DNA of 64,000 nt from Dyella_A sp051962475 (GCF_051962475.1 NZ_JBQCCF010000064.1:62001-126000); one strand, 5' to 3'; shown: positions 34,615 through 44,527, counted from the stretch's first letter. The notes: generated by a model from the sequence alone, not told the origin. Numbers and translations are program-made.

Positions 34615-35574
34615 TCATGGGGCGGTCGGGATGGCGGTGAGCTCATCCACGCCGATCGCCCGGTTGATGTTCTGAAGCGCCTGGGTGGCGGCGCCCTTGA
34701 GCAGGTTGTCCAGCGTGGCGACCACCACCACGCGCTTGCCGTCGGCGGAGACCGCGAAGCCGCCGATGTCGACGTGATGCTTGCCGGCGATGGCACTCAC
34801 CCACGGCGCCTCGTCCACCACGTGCACCAGCGGCTCGGCGTCGTAGGTGTGGTGGAAGCGCTGCATGACTTCATCGCGGGTCATCTTGCGCGACAGATAG
34901 AGGTTGGTGGTGACGGTGAGGCCGCGGAAGTGCGGCGCCACGTGCGGCATGAACTCCACCGGCACGCCGAGGTGGCGGCTGGCCTCCTTCTCGTGGGTGT
35001 GGCCGGTGAGTGAGTACGGCATCAGGTTGTCGCGCAGCTTCTCGGGATTGTTCTTGTCCGAGGGCGTGGTGCCGGCGCCGGAGTAACCGGACACGCCGAA
35101 GCACACCGGCGGCGCGGCCAGCAGGTCCTTCAGCGGCGCGATCGAGAGCTGGATCGCCGTGGCGTAGCAGCCGGGGTTGCTGATCTTCTTCTCGCCGCGC
35201 CACTTGCCGCGGGTAAGCTCCGGCAGGCCGTAGTACCACGTGCTGTCGAAACGGTAGTCGGCCGACAGGTCGAGGATCAGCGTATCGGGCTTCGCCTTGT
35301 CGATCGCCTCGACGTAGGGCGCGGCCTTGCCGTTGGGCAGCGCCAGCACCACCACGTCGGCGCCCTGCGCGGCCACCGCGTCGGCGTCGAGGCTGGCATA
35401 GCGCAGTTCGCCGACGTAGCCGTCCACGTGGCCGGCCACGCGCTGGCCGTCCAGATCGCGCGAGGAGACGAAGGCCAGTTCCAGCGCCGGATGGGTGGCG
35501 ACCAGGCGGATCAGTTCGGCGCCGGTGTGGCCGCGGGCGCCGACGATGCCAAGGGTTTTGCGTGCGGATGTCAT
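34615..35574 (-). CDS. argC: N-acetyl-gamma-glutamyl-phosphate reductase
   Basis: 319 residues. The NAD(P) motif GIVGARGHTGAELIRL starts the protein, and the catalytic Cys is in NPGCYATAIQLS. It gives N-acetylglutamate semialdehyde. The start at 35574 follows argB by 16 bp; the ribosome site is weak (GAGCCACGAC), which suggests coupling. Confidence 0.97.
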   Translation of the reverse strand: MTSARKTLGIVGARGHTGAELIRLVATHPALELAFVSSRDLDGQRVAGHVDGYVGELRYASLDADAVAAQGADVVVLALPNGKAAPYVEAIDKAKPDTLILDLSADYRFDSTWYYGLPELTRGKWRGEKKISNPGCYATAIQLSIAPLKDLLAAPPVCFGVSGYSGAGTTPSDKNNPEKLRDNLMPYSLTGHTHEKEASRHLGVPVEFMPHVAPHFRGLTVTTNLYLSRKMTRDEVMQRFHHTYDAEPLVHVVDEAPWVSAIAGKHHVDIGGFAVSADGKRVVVVATLDNLLKGAATQALQNINRAIGVDELTAIPTAP

Positions 35575-35590
35575 GTCGTGGCTCGTGGAT

Positions 35591-36907
<1,317 letters not shown>

Positions 36908-36943
36908 GGCATCAGTCGTTGGGGTGCTGGAAATCGCCGCGCG

Positions 36944-38149
36944 TCACGCGTTGCCGCGGGCGACGAGGCGATGAATGGTGTCGGCGTAATGCTGCAGCTG
37001 GTCGAGCGCCACCCACTCGTCGGCGGTGTGCGCCTGGGCGATGTCGCCGGGGCCGTAGACGAAGGCGGTGTAGCCGGCGGCGGAGAACAGCGCCGCCTCG
37101 GTCCAGAAATCCACGGCGTTGCCGACGGGAATCTCCAGCTCGTCGGCGAGGTCGCGCGCGGCCAGCCGGCGCGTCTCCGCGGTGGCGGTGTCACCGGCCG
37201 GCAGCGAGTCGCCGCGGAAGGTCTCGGTGAACTCGGCCGGTGCCGGATCGACCAGAGTGCGCAGGGTCTCCAGCATGCGCTCCGGATCCATTGTCGGCAG
37301 CGGCCGGAAGCCGAAGCGCACCTCGGTGGTCGGCGCGATCATGTTGGCCTTGATGCCGCCCTCGATGCGGCCGATGTTGAAGCGCAGCCCGGTCAGGCCG
37401 CCGAAGCGCTCATGTGACTGCGCCGCGGCGAAATCCAGCGCCGCATCGCCCCAGCGCACCGCCTGGTGCAGCGCACTGTCGCTGGGCTTCTGCTCGCCCG
37501 AAGCGTGGCCGGCGTGGCCGACAAAGCGCATCAGCACCGAATGGATACCGCGGTGGGCGAGCACGGCTTCGCCCTTGGTGGGCTCAGCCACGATCACCGC
37601 GTCGTAGGCATCGCCCCTCTCCCCCCGGGAGAGGGGTTGGGGTGAGAGTTCGGACTGGCTGGAAATTCCCTCTTCGCCCGCACTCTCACCCCGACCCTCT
37701 CCCGGCCGGAGAGGGGGAAAGGCCTTGAGGAAGCCGGCGATGCAACGGGCATCGTTGGCTTCCTCGTCGGTGGAGAACAGCATCGCCATCGGGCCGTCGG
37801 TGACGTTCGCTACCGCGAGCAGCGCCGCCGCGGCGCCCTTGATGTCACAGGCGCCCAGGCCGATGGCGCGGTCACCGGTGACGCGCAGCACATGCGGGTC
37901 GGCGCTCCAGTGTGGCGAGTCGGGCACCGTATCAAGGTGCACGTTGAACAGCCGCTTTGGGGCACCACGCACGGCATGCAGCGTGATCGCACCCGCACCG
38001 TAGTCGGTGACGGTGACGTCGAAGCCGGGCAGCTGCGCGCGGAGGTAGTCGAAGATGCCGCCGGTACCGATCTCGCGCGGCGGATTGCGCGTATCGAAAC
38101 CGACCAGCGCCTCGAGGTGTTTCAGGGTGGATTGCAGAAGAGGCGTCAT
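36944..38149 (-). CDS. argE': N-acetyl-L-citrulline deacetylase (ArgE-like, M20 family) with in-frame repeat insertion
   Basis: 401 residues of the M20 metallopeptidase fold. Metal ligands are visible in HLDTVPDSPHW (H71, D73), LGACDIKGA (D102), STDEEAND (E129, E130), AEPT (E189) and HTADEW near the end. With argF' in the operon the substrate should be acetylcitrulline. Residues about 144-180 (rich in Pro, Gly, Arg, Ser and Glu) have no equivalent in my memory of the family and are encoded by a palindromic repeat. They lie on a surface region just before AEPT. The reading frame stays open. The stop is 36 bp from argB. Confidence 0.93.
   Translation of the reverse strand: MTPLLQSTLKHLEALVGFDTRNPPREIGTGGIFDYLRAQLPGFDVTVTDYGAGAITLHAVRGAPKRLFNVHLDTVPDSPHWSADPHVLRVTGDRAIGLGACDIKGAAAALLAVANVTDGPMAMLFSTDEEANDARCIAGFLKAFPPLRPGEGRGESAGEEGISSQSELSPQPLSRGERGDAYDAVIVAEPTKGEAVLAHRGIHSVLMRFVGHAGHASGEQKPSDSALHQAVRWGDAALDFAAAQSHERFGGLTGLRFNIGRIEGGIKANMIAPTTEVRFGFRPLPTMDPERMLETLRTLVDPAPAEFTETFRGDSLPAGDTATAETRRLAARDLADELEIPVGNAVDFWTEAALFSAAGYTAFVYGPGDIAQAHTADEWVALDQLQHYADTIHRLVARGNA
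37614..37717. repeat. REP-type element (CTCTCCC...GGGAGAGG family) inserted inside argE'
   Basis: CCCCTCTCCCCCCGGGAGAG with GGTTGGGGTGAGAGT forms the left half, and ACTCTCACCCCGACC with CTCTCCCGGCCGGAGAGGGG the right, as an inverted pair around about 34 bp. Elements of this sequence are normally intergenic; here it adds about 35 codons in frame. Confidence 0.85.
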
Positions 38150-38589
38150 GGCCTGTCTGGCTGTCGGGTGTAGATGTCCGGATCGAGCTTTTCCATCAGG
38201 GTCTGCGGCCGCGCTGGCGCGGTGAAGCCGAAGCCCGCATACAAGGCATGCGCATCGAGGGTCGCCAGGCTGAACCGACGCAGCCCCTGCAATTGCGGAT
38301 GTTCCATCACCGCCGCCATCAGTGTCGTGGCGTGGCCTTGCCCACGATGCTCCGGCAGCACGAACACATCGGCGAGGTAGCCGAAGGTAGCGCCGTCAGT
38401 GATCACCCGCGCGAACGCGACCTGGCGTCCGTCGAGGTAGCCGCCGAAGCACAGCGAGCCCTCGATCGCCCGCTCCATCGTCTCGCGCGGAATACCGCGG
38501 CTCCAGTAGGCCTGCTCGGCGAGGAAGGCGTGGATCATGTCCCGATCCAGCGCCTCGCGTGAGGTGTCGATACGCAGCGTGTCGTCCAT
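38146..38589 (-). CDS. GNAT-family N-acetyltransferase
   Basis: 147 residues. Acetyl-CoA loop PEHRGQGHATTLM with preceding FGYLADVFVLP, and C-terminal LDAHALYAGFGFTAPARP. It lies between argG (3 bp) and argE' (4-bp overlap), so it is a full member of the operon. The substrate is unknown. Because the pathway uses acetylated intermediates, a link is tempting, but nothing in the sequence shows it. Confidence 0.9.
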   Translation of the reverse strand: MDDTLRIDTSREALDRDMIHAFLAEQAYWSRGIPRETMERAIEGSLCFGGYLDGRQVAFARVITDGATFGYLADVFVLPEHRGQGHATTLMAAVMEHPQLQGLRRFSLATLDAHALYAGFGFTAPARPQTLMEKLDPDIYTRQPDRP

Positions 38590-38592
38590 CGG

Positions 38593-39783
38593 TCAGCGAT
38601 TGACCTCGGCCCACAGCGTCGAGCTCATGCCGAACAGCTTGATGAAGCCCTCGGCCTCCTCCACGCCCCAGTCGGCCGACTGCGCATAGGTGGCGCCCTT
38701 GGCGTTGAGGATATGCGGCGAACGGATCTCCACCGCGGTGACCTGGGCACCACTGGTCTCCAGCACCACTTCGCCGTTGACCTGCGCCTGGCTGGAAGCG
38801 AGGAAGGCTTCCAGGTCGGTCTTCACCGGATCGTGGAAGAAGCCTTCGTAGACCACCTCGACCCACTTGCGCGCCACCTCGGGCTTGAAGCGGTTCTGCT
38901 GCTTGGTCAGCACCGCCTCTTCCAGCGCGCGATGCGCAGCGAGCAGCGAAATCAGGCCCGGCGCCTCGTACACGATGCGGCCCTTCAGGCCGATGGTGGT
39001 GTCGCCGGTGTACATGCCGCGACCCACGCCGTACGGCGCGAACAGCGCGTTGAGCTTGGCCAGGATCTGCGCGCCCGGCAGCTTCTCGCCGTTGAGCGAC
39101 ACCGCCTCACCCTTTTCGAAGCCCAGCGTGACGGTCAGCTTGTCGGATGGCCATTCGGCACGCGGCTTGCACCAGCCGCGGGCACCTTCGCCCGGCGCCT
39201 TCCAGTGGTCGATCTCGCCACCGGACAGGGTCACGCCCAGCAGGTTCTCGTTGATGGTGTAGCTCTTCTGCTTGGCGCGCACGTCGAAGCCGCGTTCTTC
39301 CAGGTAGGCCTGCTCGTAGGCGCGGGTCTGGGTGTGCTCCTTCTGGATCTCGCGAATCGGCGCCACGATCTGGAAGTCGCCCAGCGCCTTCACCGCCAGG
39401 TCGAAGCGCACCTGGTCGTTGCCCATGCCGGTGCAGCCGTGGGCGATCGCCTTGGTGCCCAGCTCCTTAGCGCGCGCGATGGCAGCATCCACGATCAGGT
39501 AGCGATCGGACACCAGCAGCGGGTACTGACCCTGGTAGCCCTCGCCAGCCCATACGAAGGGTTTGACGAAGCCGTTCCAGATCGCCGGGCCGCCGTCCAC
39601 GGTGACATGGCTGGCCACGCCGAGCTCGGCCGCACGGGCCTCGATGTAGGCGCGCTCCTCGGCGTCCACGCCGCCGGTGTCGGCGAACACGGTATGCACG
39701 GCCCAGCCGCGCTCGGTCAGGTACGGGACGCAGAAGCTGGTGTCGAGGCCGCCGGAGAAGGCGAGGACGATGTCTTTGCTCAT
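38593..39783 (-). CDS. argG: Argininosuccinate synthase
   Basis: 396 residues. The ATP pyrophosphatase P-loop SGGLDTS is at the N-terminus, followed by AHGCTGMGNDQVRFD and PLLVSDRYLIVDAAIARA. It condenses citrulline and aspartate. It lies 28 bp after the OsmC-like gene and 3 bp before the GNAT gene. Confidence 0.97.
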   Translation of the reverse strand: MSKDIVLAFSGGLDTSFCVPYLTERGWAVHTVFADTGGVDAEERAYIEARAAELGVASHVTVDGGPAIWNGFVKPFVWAGEGYQGQYPLLVSDRYLIVDAAIARAKELGTKAIAHGCTGMGNDQVRFDLAVKALGDFQIVAPIREIQKEHTQTRAYEQAYLEERGFDVRAKQKSYTINENLLGVTLSGGEIDHWKAPGEGARGWCKPRAEWPSDKLTVTLGFEKGEAVSLNGEKLPGAQILAKLNALFAPYGVGRGMYTGDTTIGLKGRIVYEAPGLISLLAAHRALEEAVLTKQQNRFKPEVARKWVEVVYEGFFHDPVKTDLEAFLASSQAQVNGEVVLETSGAQVTAVEIRSPHILNAKGATYAQSADWGVEEAEGFIKLFGMSSTLWAEVNR

Positions 39784-39811
39784 GGCTTGCAGATCCTGGA
39801 AAGAAAGAGGT

Positions 39812-40285
39812 TTAGACGGAAGCGACGACGATGCGCGGTTCGCAGCGCACCGGGAAATTCACGGAGTTGGCGATGAAGCAGGCGTGGTGGGCCGCCTCGT
39901 GCGCGGCCTCGGCCTTGGCCGGGTCGCTGGCGGCGGCGATGGTGACGATGGGACGCAGCACCACTTCGGTGAAGCGGCCGCCGTCGCCCTCGGTGACCAT
40001 CGTGCCCTCGGCGTTGTCGCGGTAGTCGGTGACGACCACGCCAGCCACGGTCGCCATGTGCAGGTAGGAAAGCATGTGGCAGGTGGACAGCGCGGCTACC
40101 AGCATGTCCTCCGGATTGTGCCGGATGGCGTCGCCGCGGAAGGTGGGGTCGGACGATCCGGCCAGATCCGGCTTGCCTGGCACGCGGATCACGTGGTTGC
40201 GGCTGTAGTTGCGGTAGCCGTCGGTCCCGGTGCCGCGGTTGCCGGTCCAGATCACGTCGACGCGATAACGATGCGGGCGGTTCAT
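39812..40285 (-). CDS. OsmC-family protein
   Basis: 157 residues. RHNPEDMLVAALSTCHMLSYLH carries the first conserved Cys and HHACFIANSVNFPVRCEP the second, as expected of the OsmC/Ohr peroxidase fold. Its ATG overlaps the PaiB TGA (ATGA). It is likely a thiol peroxidase or of unknown role; its operon link to arginine genes is not explained. Confidence 0.9.
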   Translation of the reverse strand: MNRPHRYRVDVIWTGNRGTGTDGYRNYSRNHVIRVPGKPDLAGSSDPTFRGDAIRHNPEDMLVAALSTCHMLSYLHMATVAGVVVTDYRDNAEGTMVTEGDGGRFTEVVLRPIVTIAAASDPAKAEAAHEAAHHACFIANSVNFPVRCEPRIVVASV

Positions 40286-40908
40286 TCGCGGCCTTCCTCC
40301 TGCTTTTGCATCAGTGCGGCGAGTGCCAGGTCGTCGCACTGCCCGCGTCGGGTCAGGCCGCCGATCACGCCGGCACGGTTGGCGTCCGGGTGGTTCTGGC
40401 TGAGCTTGAACTTACCCTCGATGCGCTCGATGGCGATCTCGATGCCAACGATGGCGCCGAGCAGCTTTTCCACGTGAGCGGCCGGGGCATCAGCGACCTT
40501 CCACGGAGCCGGCTCGCTGGCCTCATGACGATCGGTGAGCGCATTAAGCAAGCCACGCAGCCAGCCGGCGTCGTGGACGACGCGCAGGCGCCCGTGCACG
40601 TGCGCCACGGCGTAGTTCCACGTAGGCACCTCGCGGCCGCCGTTGGCATGCTTGCTCGGGTACCAGTTCGGGCTCACGTAGCCCTGCGGGCCGTGGAAGA
40701 TCGCCAGCACCGCGGCGCCATCCATCGCCGCCAGTTCGTTGCCGCGCGCGACGTGACCACGCAGCACCTGGCCCTGCCGCACGAACGGAAGGTGGTTCAC
40801 CGCCACGCTGGTGGCTGCGTTCGCCACCAGCGTGGCGAAGGGATGCGCATCGATCAGCCCGTGCAGGGCGTGCTCGCGCGTCTCGACGAAGTGCCTGGGC
40901 TGATACAT
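40282..40908 (-). CDS. PaiB-like FMN-binding protein
   Basis: 208 residues. MYQPRHFVETREHALHGLI, LPFVRQGQ and SPNWYPSKHANGGREVPTWN are hallmarks of the PaiB/FMN-binding split barrel, and LSQNHPDANRAGVIGGL ends the domain. PaiB acts as a negative regulator in Bacillus; its role here is open. It starts 11 bp after argF' and overlaps the OsmC gene. Confidence 0.9.
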   Translation of the reverse strand: MYQPRHFVETREHALHGLIDAHPFATLVANAATSVAVNHLPFVRQGQVLRGHVARGNELAAMDGAAVLAIFHGPQGYVSPNWYPSKHANGGREVPTWNYAVAHVHGRLRVVHDAGWLRGLLNALTDRHEASEPAPWKVADAPAAHVEKLLGAIVGIEIAIERIEGKFKLSQNHPDANRAGVIGGLTRRGQCDDLALAALMQKQEEGRE

Positions 40909-40919
40909 GCCGGCGCGAC

Positions 40920-41927
40920 TCAGCCCTGCCCGATCAGCGCCGCCATCACCGCCTTCTGCACGTGCAGGCGGTTCTCGGCTTCGTCGATGGCGATGCAGTA
41001 CGGCGCATCCATCACCGCGTCGGTTGCCTTGACGTTGCGGCGCAGCGGCAGGCAGTGGCTGAACAGGCCGCGGTCGGTGAGCGCCATCTTCGCCTCGTCG
41101 ACGATGAAGTGCTTGTTCGCCTCGCGGATCGGCTTCTCCTGCTCCCAGCGGCCGAAGTACGGCAGCGCGCCCCAGCTTTTGGCATAGACCACATGGGCGC
41201 CCGAGTAGGCTTCCTCGATGTCGTGGCTGACCTTCAGCGAGCCGCCGTTGGCCTGCGCGTTCTCGAAGCCGGCTTGCATGTAGCGCTCGTCCAGCACGTA
41301 GTCGGGCGTGGGGCACAGCAGGGTCACGTCCATGCCCATCTTGGTGGCGATCAGCAGCGCGGAGTTGGCCACTGCGGTGTTGAGCGGCTTGGGGTGGTAG
41401 GTCCAGGTGAGCACGTACTTCTTGTTCTGCAGGCTGCCCAGGTGTTCCTTCATCGCCAGCGCGTGGGCCAGCTCCTGGCAAGGATGGGTGATCGTCTCCA
41501 TGTTGATCACCGGCACCGTGGCGTACTGGGCGAAGGCCTTGATGACTTTGTCCTGGCGATCCACCTGCCAGTCCTGGAACTTCGGAAAGGCGCGCACCGC
41601 GATCAGGTCCACGTAGCGGCTCAGCACGCGGGCAACCTCGGCGATGTGCTCCTCGGTATCACCGTCCATCACGCTGCCCACCTCGAACTCGATCGGCCAC
41701 GCGTCCTTGCCGGGCGCCAGCACGATGGCATGGCCTCCGAGGTGAAACGCGCCCAGCTCGAAGCTGGTGCGGGTGCGCATCGAGGGGTTGAAGAACAGCA
41801 GGGCGATCGACTTGCCGCCCAGTTGCTGCCCGCGCGGCGAGCGCTTGAACGCGGCGGCCTGTTCGAGCAGCGCGTCGATCTCGGCGCGGCTGTAGTCCTG
41901 GGTGGTGAGGAAATGCCGAAGGGTCAT
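40920..41927 (-). CDS. argF': N-acetylornithine carbamoyltransferase
   Basis: 335 residues. The carbamoyl-phosphate motif is FFNPSMRTRTSFELG, and HPCQELAHALAMKEH and CLPLRRNVKATDAVMD complete the active site. The DAWPIEFEVGSVMDGDTEEH segment and lack of the ornithine 'DxxxSMG' motif point to the acetylornithine-specific enzyme of Xanthomonas. First gene of the arg operon. Upstream is a 398-bp region with a probable attenuator. Confidence 0.94.
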   Translation of the reverse strand: MTLRHFLTTQDYSRAEIDALLEQAAAFKRSPRGQQLGGKSIALLFFNPSMRTRTSFELGAFHLGGHAIVLAPGKDAWPIEFEVGSVMDGDTEEHIAEVARVLSRYVDLIAVRAFPKFQDWQVDRQDKVIKAFAQYATVPVINMETITHPCQELAHALAMKEHLGSLQNKKYVLTWTYHPKPLNTAVANSALLIATKMGMDVTLLCPTPDYVLDERYMQAGFENAQANGGSLKVSHDIEEAYSGAHVVYAKSWGALPYFGRWEQEKPIREANKHFIVDEAKMALTDRGLFSHCLPLRRNVKATDAVMDAPYCIAIDEAENRLHVQKAVMAALIGQG

Positions 41928-42014
41928 GATGGAATCGCTCTTGATGAATAGTCCGGCCACGGATGGCCGGTCTTGCCGTTCGCGGACGGATCCGCGTGAA
42001 GTAAACCGAAACGA

Positions 42015-42042
42015 AAAAACCCGGCACGATGGCCGGGTTTTT
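42015..42042 (-). terminator. Intrinsic terminator/attenuator in the argF' leader
   Basis: A perfect 11-bp stem (AAAAACCCGGC / GCCGGGTTTTT, 6-base loop CATCGT) ending in a T-run on the minus strand, 88 bp before the argF' ATG. No gene except the short leader ORF lies between it and the upstream terminator, so it would stop transcription of the operon itself. Confidence 0.8.
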
Positions 42043-42077
42043 CAGTCGTTGCACTTGGAACAGCAGCGCGCGACAGC

Positions 42078-42182
42078 CTACCCGGCCGAATGTCGGACCA
42101 GCGGTCGGCGCGCACGCGACGTCATGCCAGCGGCCATGCGAGCGCTGGTAAGGACGTTGGCGGTATAGACGGCTGTAGACAT
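42078..42182 (-). CDS. Candidate arginine-rich leader peptide of the arg operon
   Basis: 34 codons starting MSTAVYTANVLTSARMAAG. The second half contains Arg at 23, 25, 26 and 30 (five of 34 residues are Arg in all). The last codons and stop (GGCCGGGT, 42080-42087) can pair exactly with ACCCGGCC (42031-42038), the left arm of the downstream terminator. Stalling at the Arg cluster would leave that segment free and prevent the terminator; fast passage to the stop would cover it. An in-frame ATG 10 codons earlier is possible. The ribosome site is weak. Confidence 0.6.
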   Translation of the reverse strand: MSTAVYTANVLTSARMAAGMTSRARRPLVRHSAG

Positions 42183-42207
42183 GGACGGCTCGGGCAGATG
42201 AAGCGCC

Positions 42208-42236
42208 ATCATGGCGGCAATTTCGCTGCCGTGCAA
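42208..42236 (-). promoter_or_regulatory. Candidate promoter of the arg operon
   Basis: TTGCAC (-35) and CATGAT (-10) with 17 bp between them, upstream of the leader ORF. Both boxes are imperfect sigma-70 matches, so this is a suggestion only. Confidence 0.35.
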
Positions 42237-42269
42237 CAAAATTTGCTGCGCGGCCTCGCGCTACCTCTG

Positions 42270-42300
42270 AAAAAGCGACCGCCGCCCGGAGGCGGCGGTC
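42270..42300 (-). terminator. Intrinsic terminator after the glycine-zipper gene
   Basis: A 10-bp stem GACCGCCGCC / GGCGGCGGTC with 4-base loop, followed by TTTTT on the minus strand, 25 bp after the gene's stop. It isolates this gene from the arg leader. Confidence 0.8.
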
Positions 42301-42325
42301 GGTAGACTCGATCGTTCGGAAGACT

Positions 42326-42865
42326 TTAGTCGGCCGGTTCGACGCTCACGCGCACGCGCAGGCGCTCGCCCGGGTCGTAGTTCAACCGGGACATGAACAC
42401 CTCACCACGGTAGCGGTATTCCACGTCGTAGCTGGTGATGCGGCGCTGTTCGCTGACCTGGCTTACTTCGCGGCAGCGGGTTTCGCTGCTTTCATACTCG
42501 CGACCGCTGCCGGCGGCGCGATGGCCAATGGCGCCACCGGCCACGGCGCCGGCGACGGTCGCCGCCTTGCGACCATCGCCCTTGCCCACCGTATTGCCCA
42601 GCACACCGCCCACGATGGCACCGAGCACGGTACCTGCCGTGGAATTGCCGCCCTCGCGACGCACCACCGGCTGGTCATAGCACTCCTGCTGCGGCGCCTC
42701 GGTGCGCACGACTGCATAGTTCGGGTCGACCCGCAGCACGTCCGCCCAGCCGAAGTGAGTGTTGTCGTCGCCGGCAGGACCCGGCGGAGGCCCGTAACGG
42801 TCCTGCGCATGGACGGCACCGGCGAGCAAACTCAGCGCCAGTGCGGAAAACAACATCTTGGTCAT
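42326..42865 (-). CDS. Exported glycine-zipper (2TM) protein
   Basis: 179 residues with a signal peptide ending AVHAQ. The centre has Gly-zipper helices (GTVLGAIVGGVLGNTVGKGDG and AGAVAGGAIGHRAAG), typical of outer-membrane or envelope proteins of the 17-kDa antigen class. The C-terminus is beta-rich (ITSYDVEYRYRGEVFMSRL). Monocistronic between its terminator and the divergent cysS. Function unknown beyond envelope association. Confidence 0.88.
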   Translation of the reverse strand: MTKMLFSALALSLLAGAVHAQDRYGPPPGPAGDDNTHFGWADVLRVDPNYAVVRTEAPQQECYDQPVVRREGGNSTAGTVLGAIVGGVLGNTVGKGDGRKAATVAGAVAGGAIGHRAAGSGREYESSETRCREVSQVSEQRRITSYDVEYRYRGEVFMSRLNYDPGERLRVRVSVEPAD

Positions 42866-43048
42866 TGCGGACTCCAGCTCGGGGAGAAGTAGCCGGCCCC
42901 CTGTTGGGCCGTGCTTTATTCGAGCAAATTCACTCTGAATCCACGCTTAGAACGGCCCTTTCCTACATGGGGGCTTAGCCCTTGTTAAGATGGCCGGCCG
43001 TGTTTTTGCCCGCTGCGCCGGGCGCCTGCCGTCGTGGATGTCCCGCCG

Positions 43049-44419
43049 ATGCCGATCTCGCTCTACAACAGCCTCAGCCGTCGCACCGAAACGTTTGCGC
43101 CACTGAGCCCCGAACGCGTCACCGTCTACCTGTGCGGTCCCACCGTGTACAGCTACGTGCACATCGGCAACGCGCGCGGGCCGGTGGTGTTCGACGTATT
43201 GGTAAGGCTGCTGCGTCGGCATTATCCGAACGTGATGTACGCCCGCAACATCACCGACGTGGACGACAAGATCAACGCCGCCGCGCTCGAGCAAGGCGTG
43301 CCGATCACCACCATTACCGACCGCTTCGCCGCAGCCTACCGCGATGACATGGCCACCCTCGGCATCGCTCCGCCGGACATCGAACCGTACGCCACAGCGC
43401 ACATCGGCGAGATCATCGCGATGATCCAGACGCTGATCGCCGGCGGCCACGCCTACGCCGCCGAGGGGCACGTGCTGTTCGACGTGGCCTCCTACGCCGC
43501 CTACGGCGCGCTGTCCGGCCGCGACACGGAAGAAATGATCGCCGGCGCCCGCGTCGAAGTGGCCCCGTACAAGAAGAACCCGGCGGACTTCGTGCTGTGG
43601 AAACCGTCCACGCCGGAACTGCCCGGCTGGGACAGCCCCTGGGGGCGCGGTCGCCCGGGCTGGCACATCGAATGCTCTGCGATGAGCGCCGCGCATCTGG
43701 GCGAGACCATCGACATCCACGCCGGCGGCGTCGACCTGCAGTTCCCGCATCACGAGAACGAGATCGCCCAGTCCACCTGCGCCCATGGCGGCAAGACCTT
43801 CGCTCGCTGGTGGATGCACAACGGCATGCTCACCTTCGACGGCCGCAAGATGTCCAAGTCGCTGGGCAACGTGCTGCACGTTCACCAGTTGCTGCAGCAG
43901 CACCCGCCCGAGGCACTGCGCCTGCTGCTGCTGCGTGGCCACTATCGCCAGCCGCTGGACTGGTCGGACGCGGCGATCGCCCAGTCGATCAGCACGCTGG
44001 ACGGCTGGTATCGCGTGCTTCGCGACCTGGCCAACGTCTCGCTACCTGACGGCGCGCTACCGGTGCCATCGGGCATCGAGGCGGCGCTGTGCGACGACCT
44101 CAACACGCCGCAGGCGCTGGCCGAACTGTCGATGCTCGCCGATGCCGCACGGCACTCCGGCACGCCCGAAGCCAAGGCCGCCCTGCTCGGCGGCGGCGCC
44201 CTGCTCGGCCTGCTTCAACAGAGCCCGGAAACCTGGTTCCAGCGCGGCAGCGATGGCGTCGATGGCGCCCGCGTGGAGGCGCTGTTGGAAGAGCGCCGCA
44301 CTGCCCGCGCGGCAAAGGATTTCGCCCGCGCCGACGCGATCCGCGCCGAGCTCACGGCGATGGGCGTGGTAATCGAAGATGGTGCGCAGGGCACGCGCTG
44401 GAGCGTCGCCAAGGCGTGA
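43049..44419 (+). CDS. cysS: Cysteinyl-tRNA synthetase
   Basis: 456 residues. Class I synthetase with LCGPTVYSYVHIGNAR (HIGH-type motif), zinc ligands C28, C209 (HIECSAMS), H and E in FPHHENE, and KMSKSLGN. ATG at 43049 gives the usual N-terminus (MPISLYNSLS); a GTG five codons earlier is less likely. The 183-bp divergent region upstream holds nothing else I can name. Confidence 0.97.
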   Translation: MPISLYNSLSRRTETFAPLSPERVTVYLCGPTVYSYVHIGNARGPVVFDVLVRLLRRHYPNVMYARNITDVDDKINAAALEQGVPITTITDRFAAAYRDDMATLGIAPPDIEPYATAHIGEIIAMIQTLIAGGHAYAAEGHVLFDVASYAAYGALSGRDTEEMIAGARVEVAPYKKNPADFVLWKPSTPELPGWDSPWGRGRPGWHIECSAMSAAHLGETIDIHAGGVDLQFPHHENEIAQSTCAHGGKTFARWWMHNGMLTFDGRKMSKSLGNVLHVHQLLQQHPPEALRLLLLRGHYRQPLDWSDAAIAQSISTLDGWYRVLRDLANVSLPDGALPVPSGIEAALCDDLNTPQALAELSMLADAARHSGTPEAKAALLGGGALLGLLQQSPETWFQRGSDGVDGARVEALLEERRTARAAKDFARADAIRAELTAMGVVIEDGAQGTRWSVAKA

Positions 44420-44423
44420 TTCT

Positions 44424-44527
44424 TGTGGGAGCGCACCCTGTGCGCGAACGCTCTGATGCGAGTTCCGGAGAAAGGCTGTCGCGCATAGAACCTGCCCTCG
44501 ACCCGACCGGGGGGGGGGGGCGCCCCT
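44424..44527. repeat. Degenerate palindromic repeat ending in a 12-G run
   Basis: GTGGGAGCGC...GCGCCCCTACA resembles the GTAGGAGCGC family, but the inner part is scrambled and holds twelve consecutive G at 44509-44520. It lies between cysS and sufE, 60 bp before the sufE start. Confidence 0.6.
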
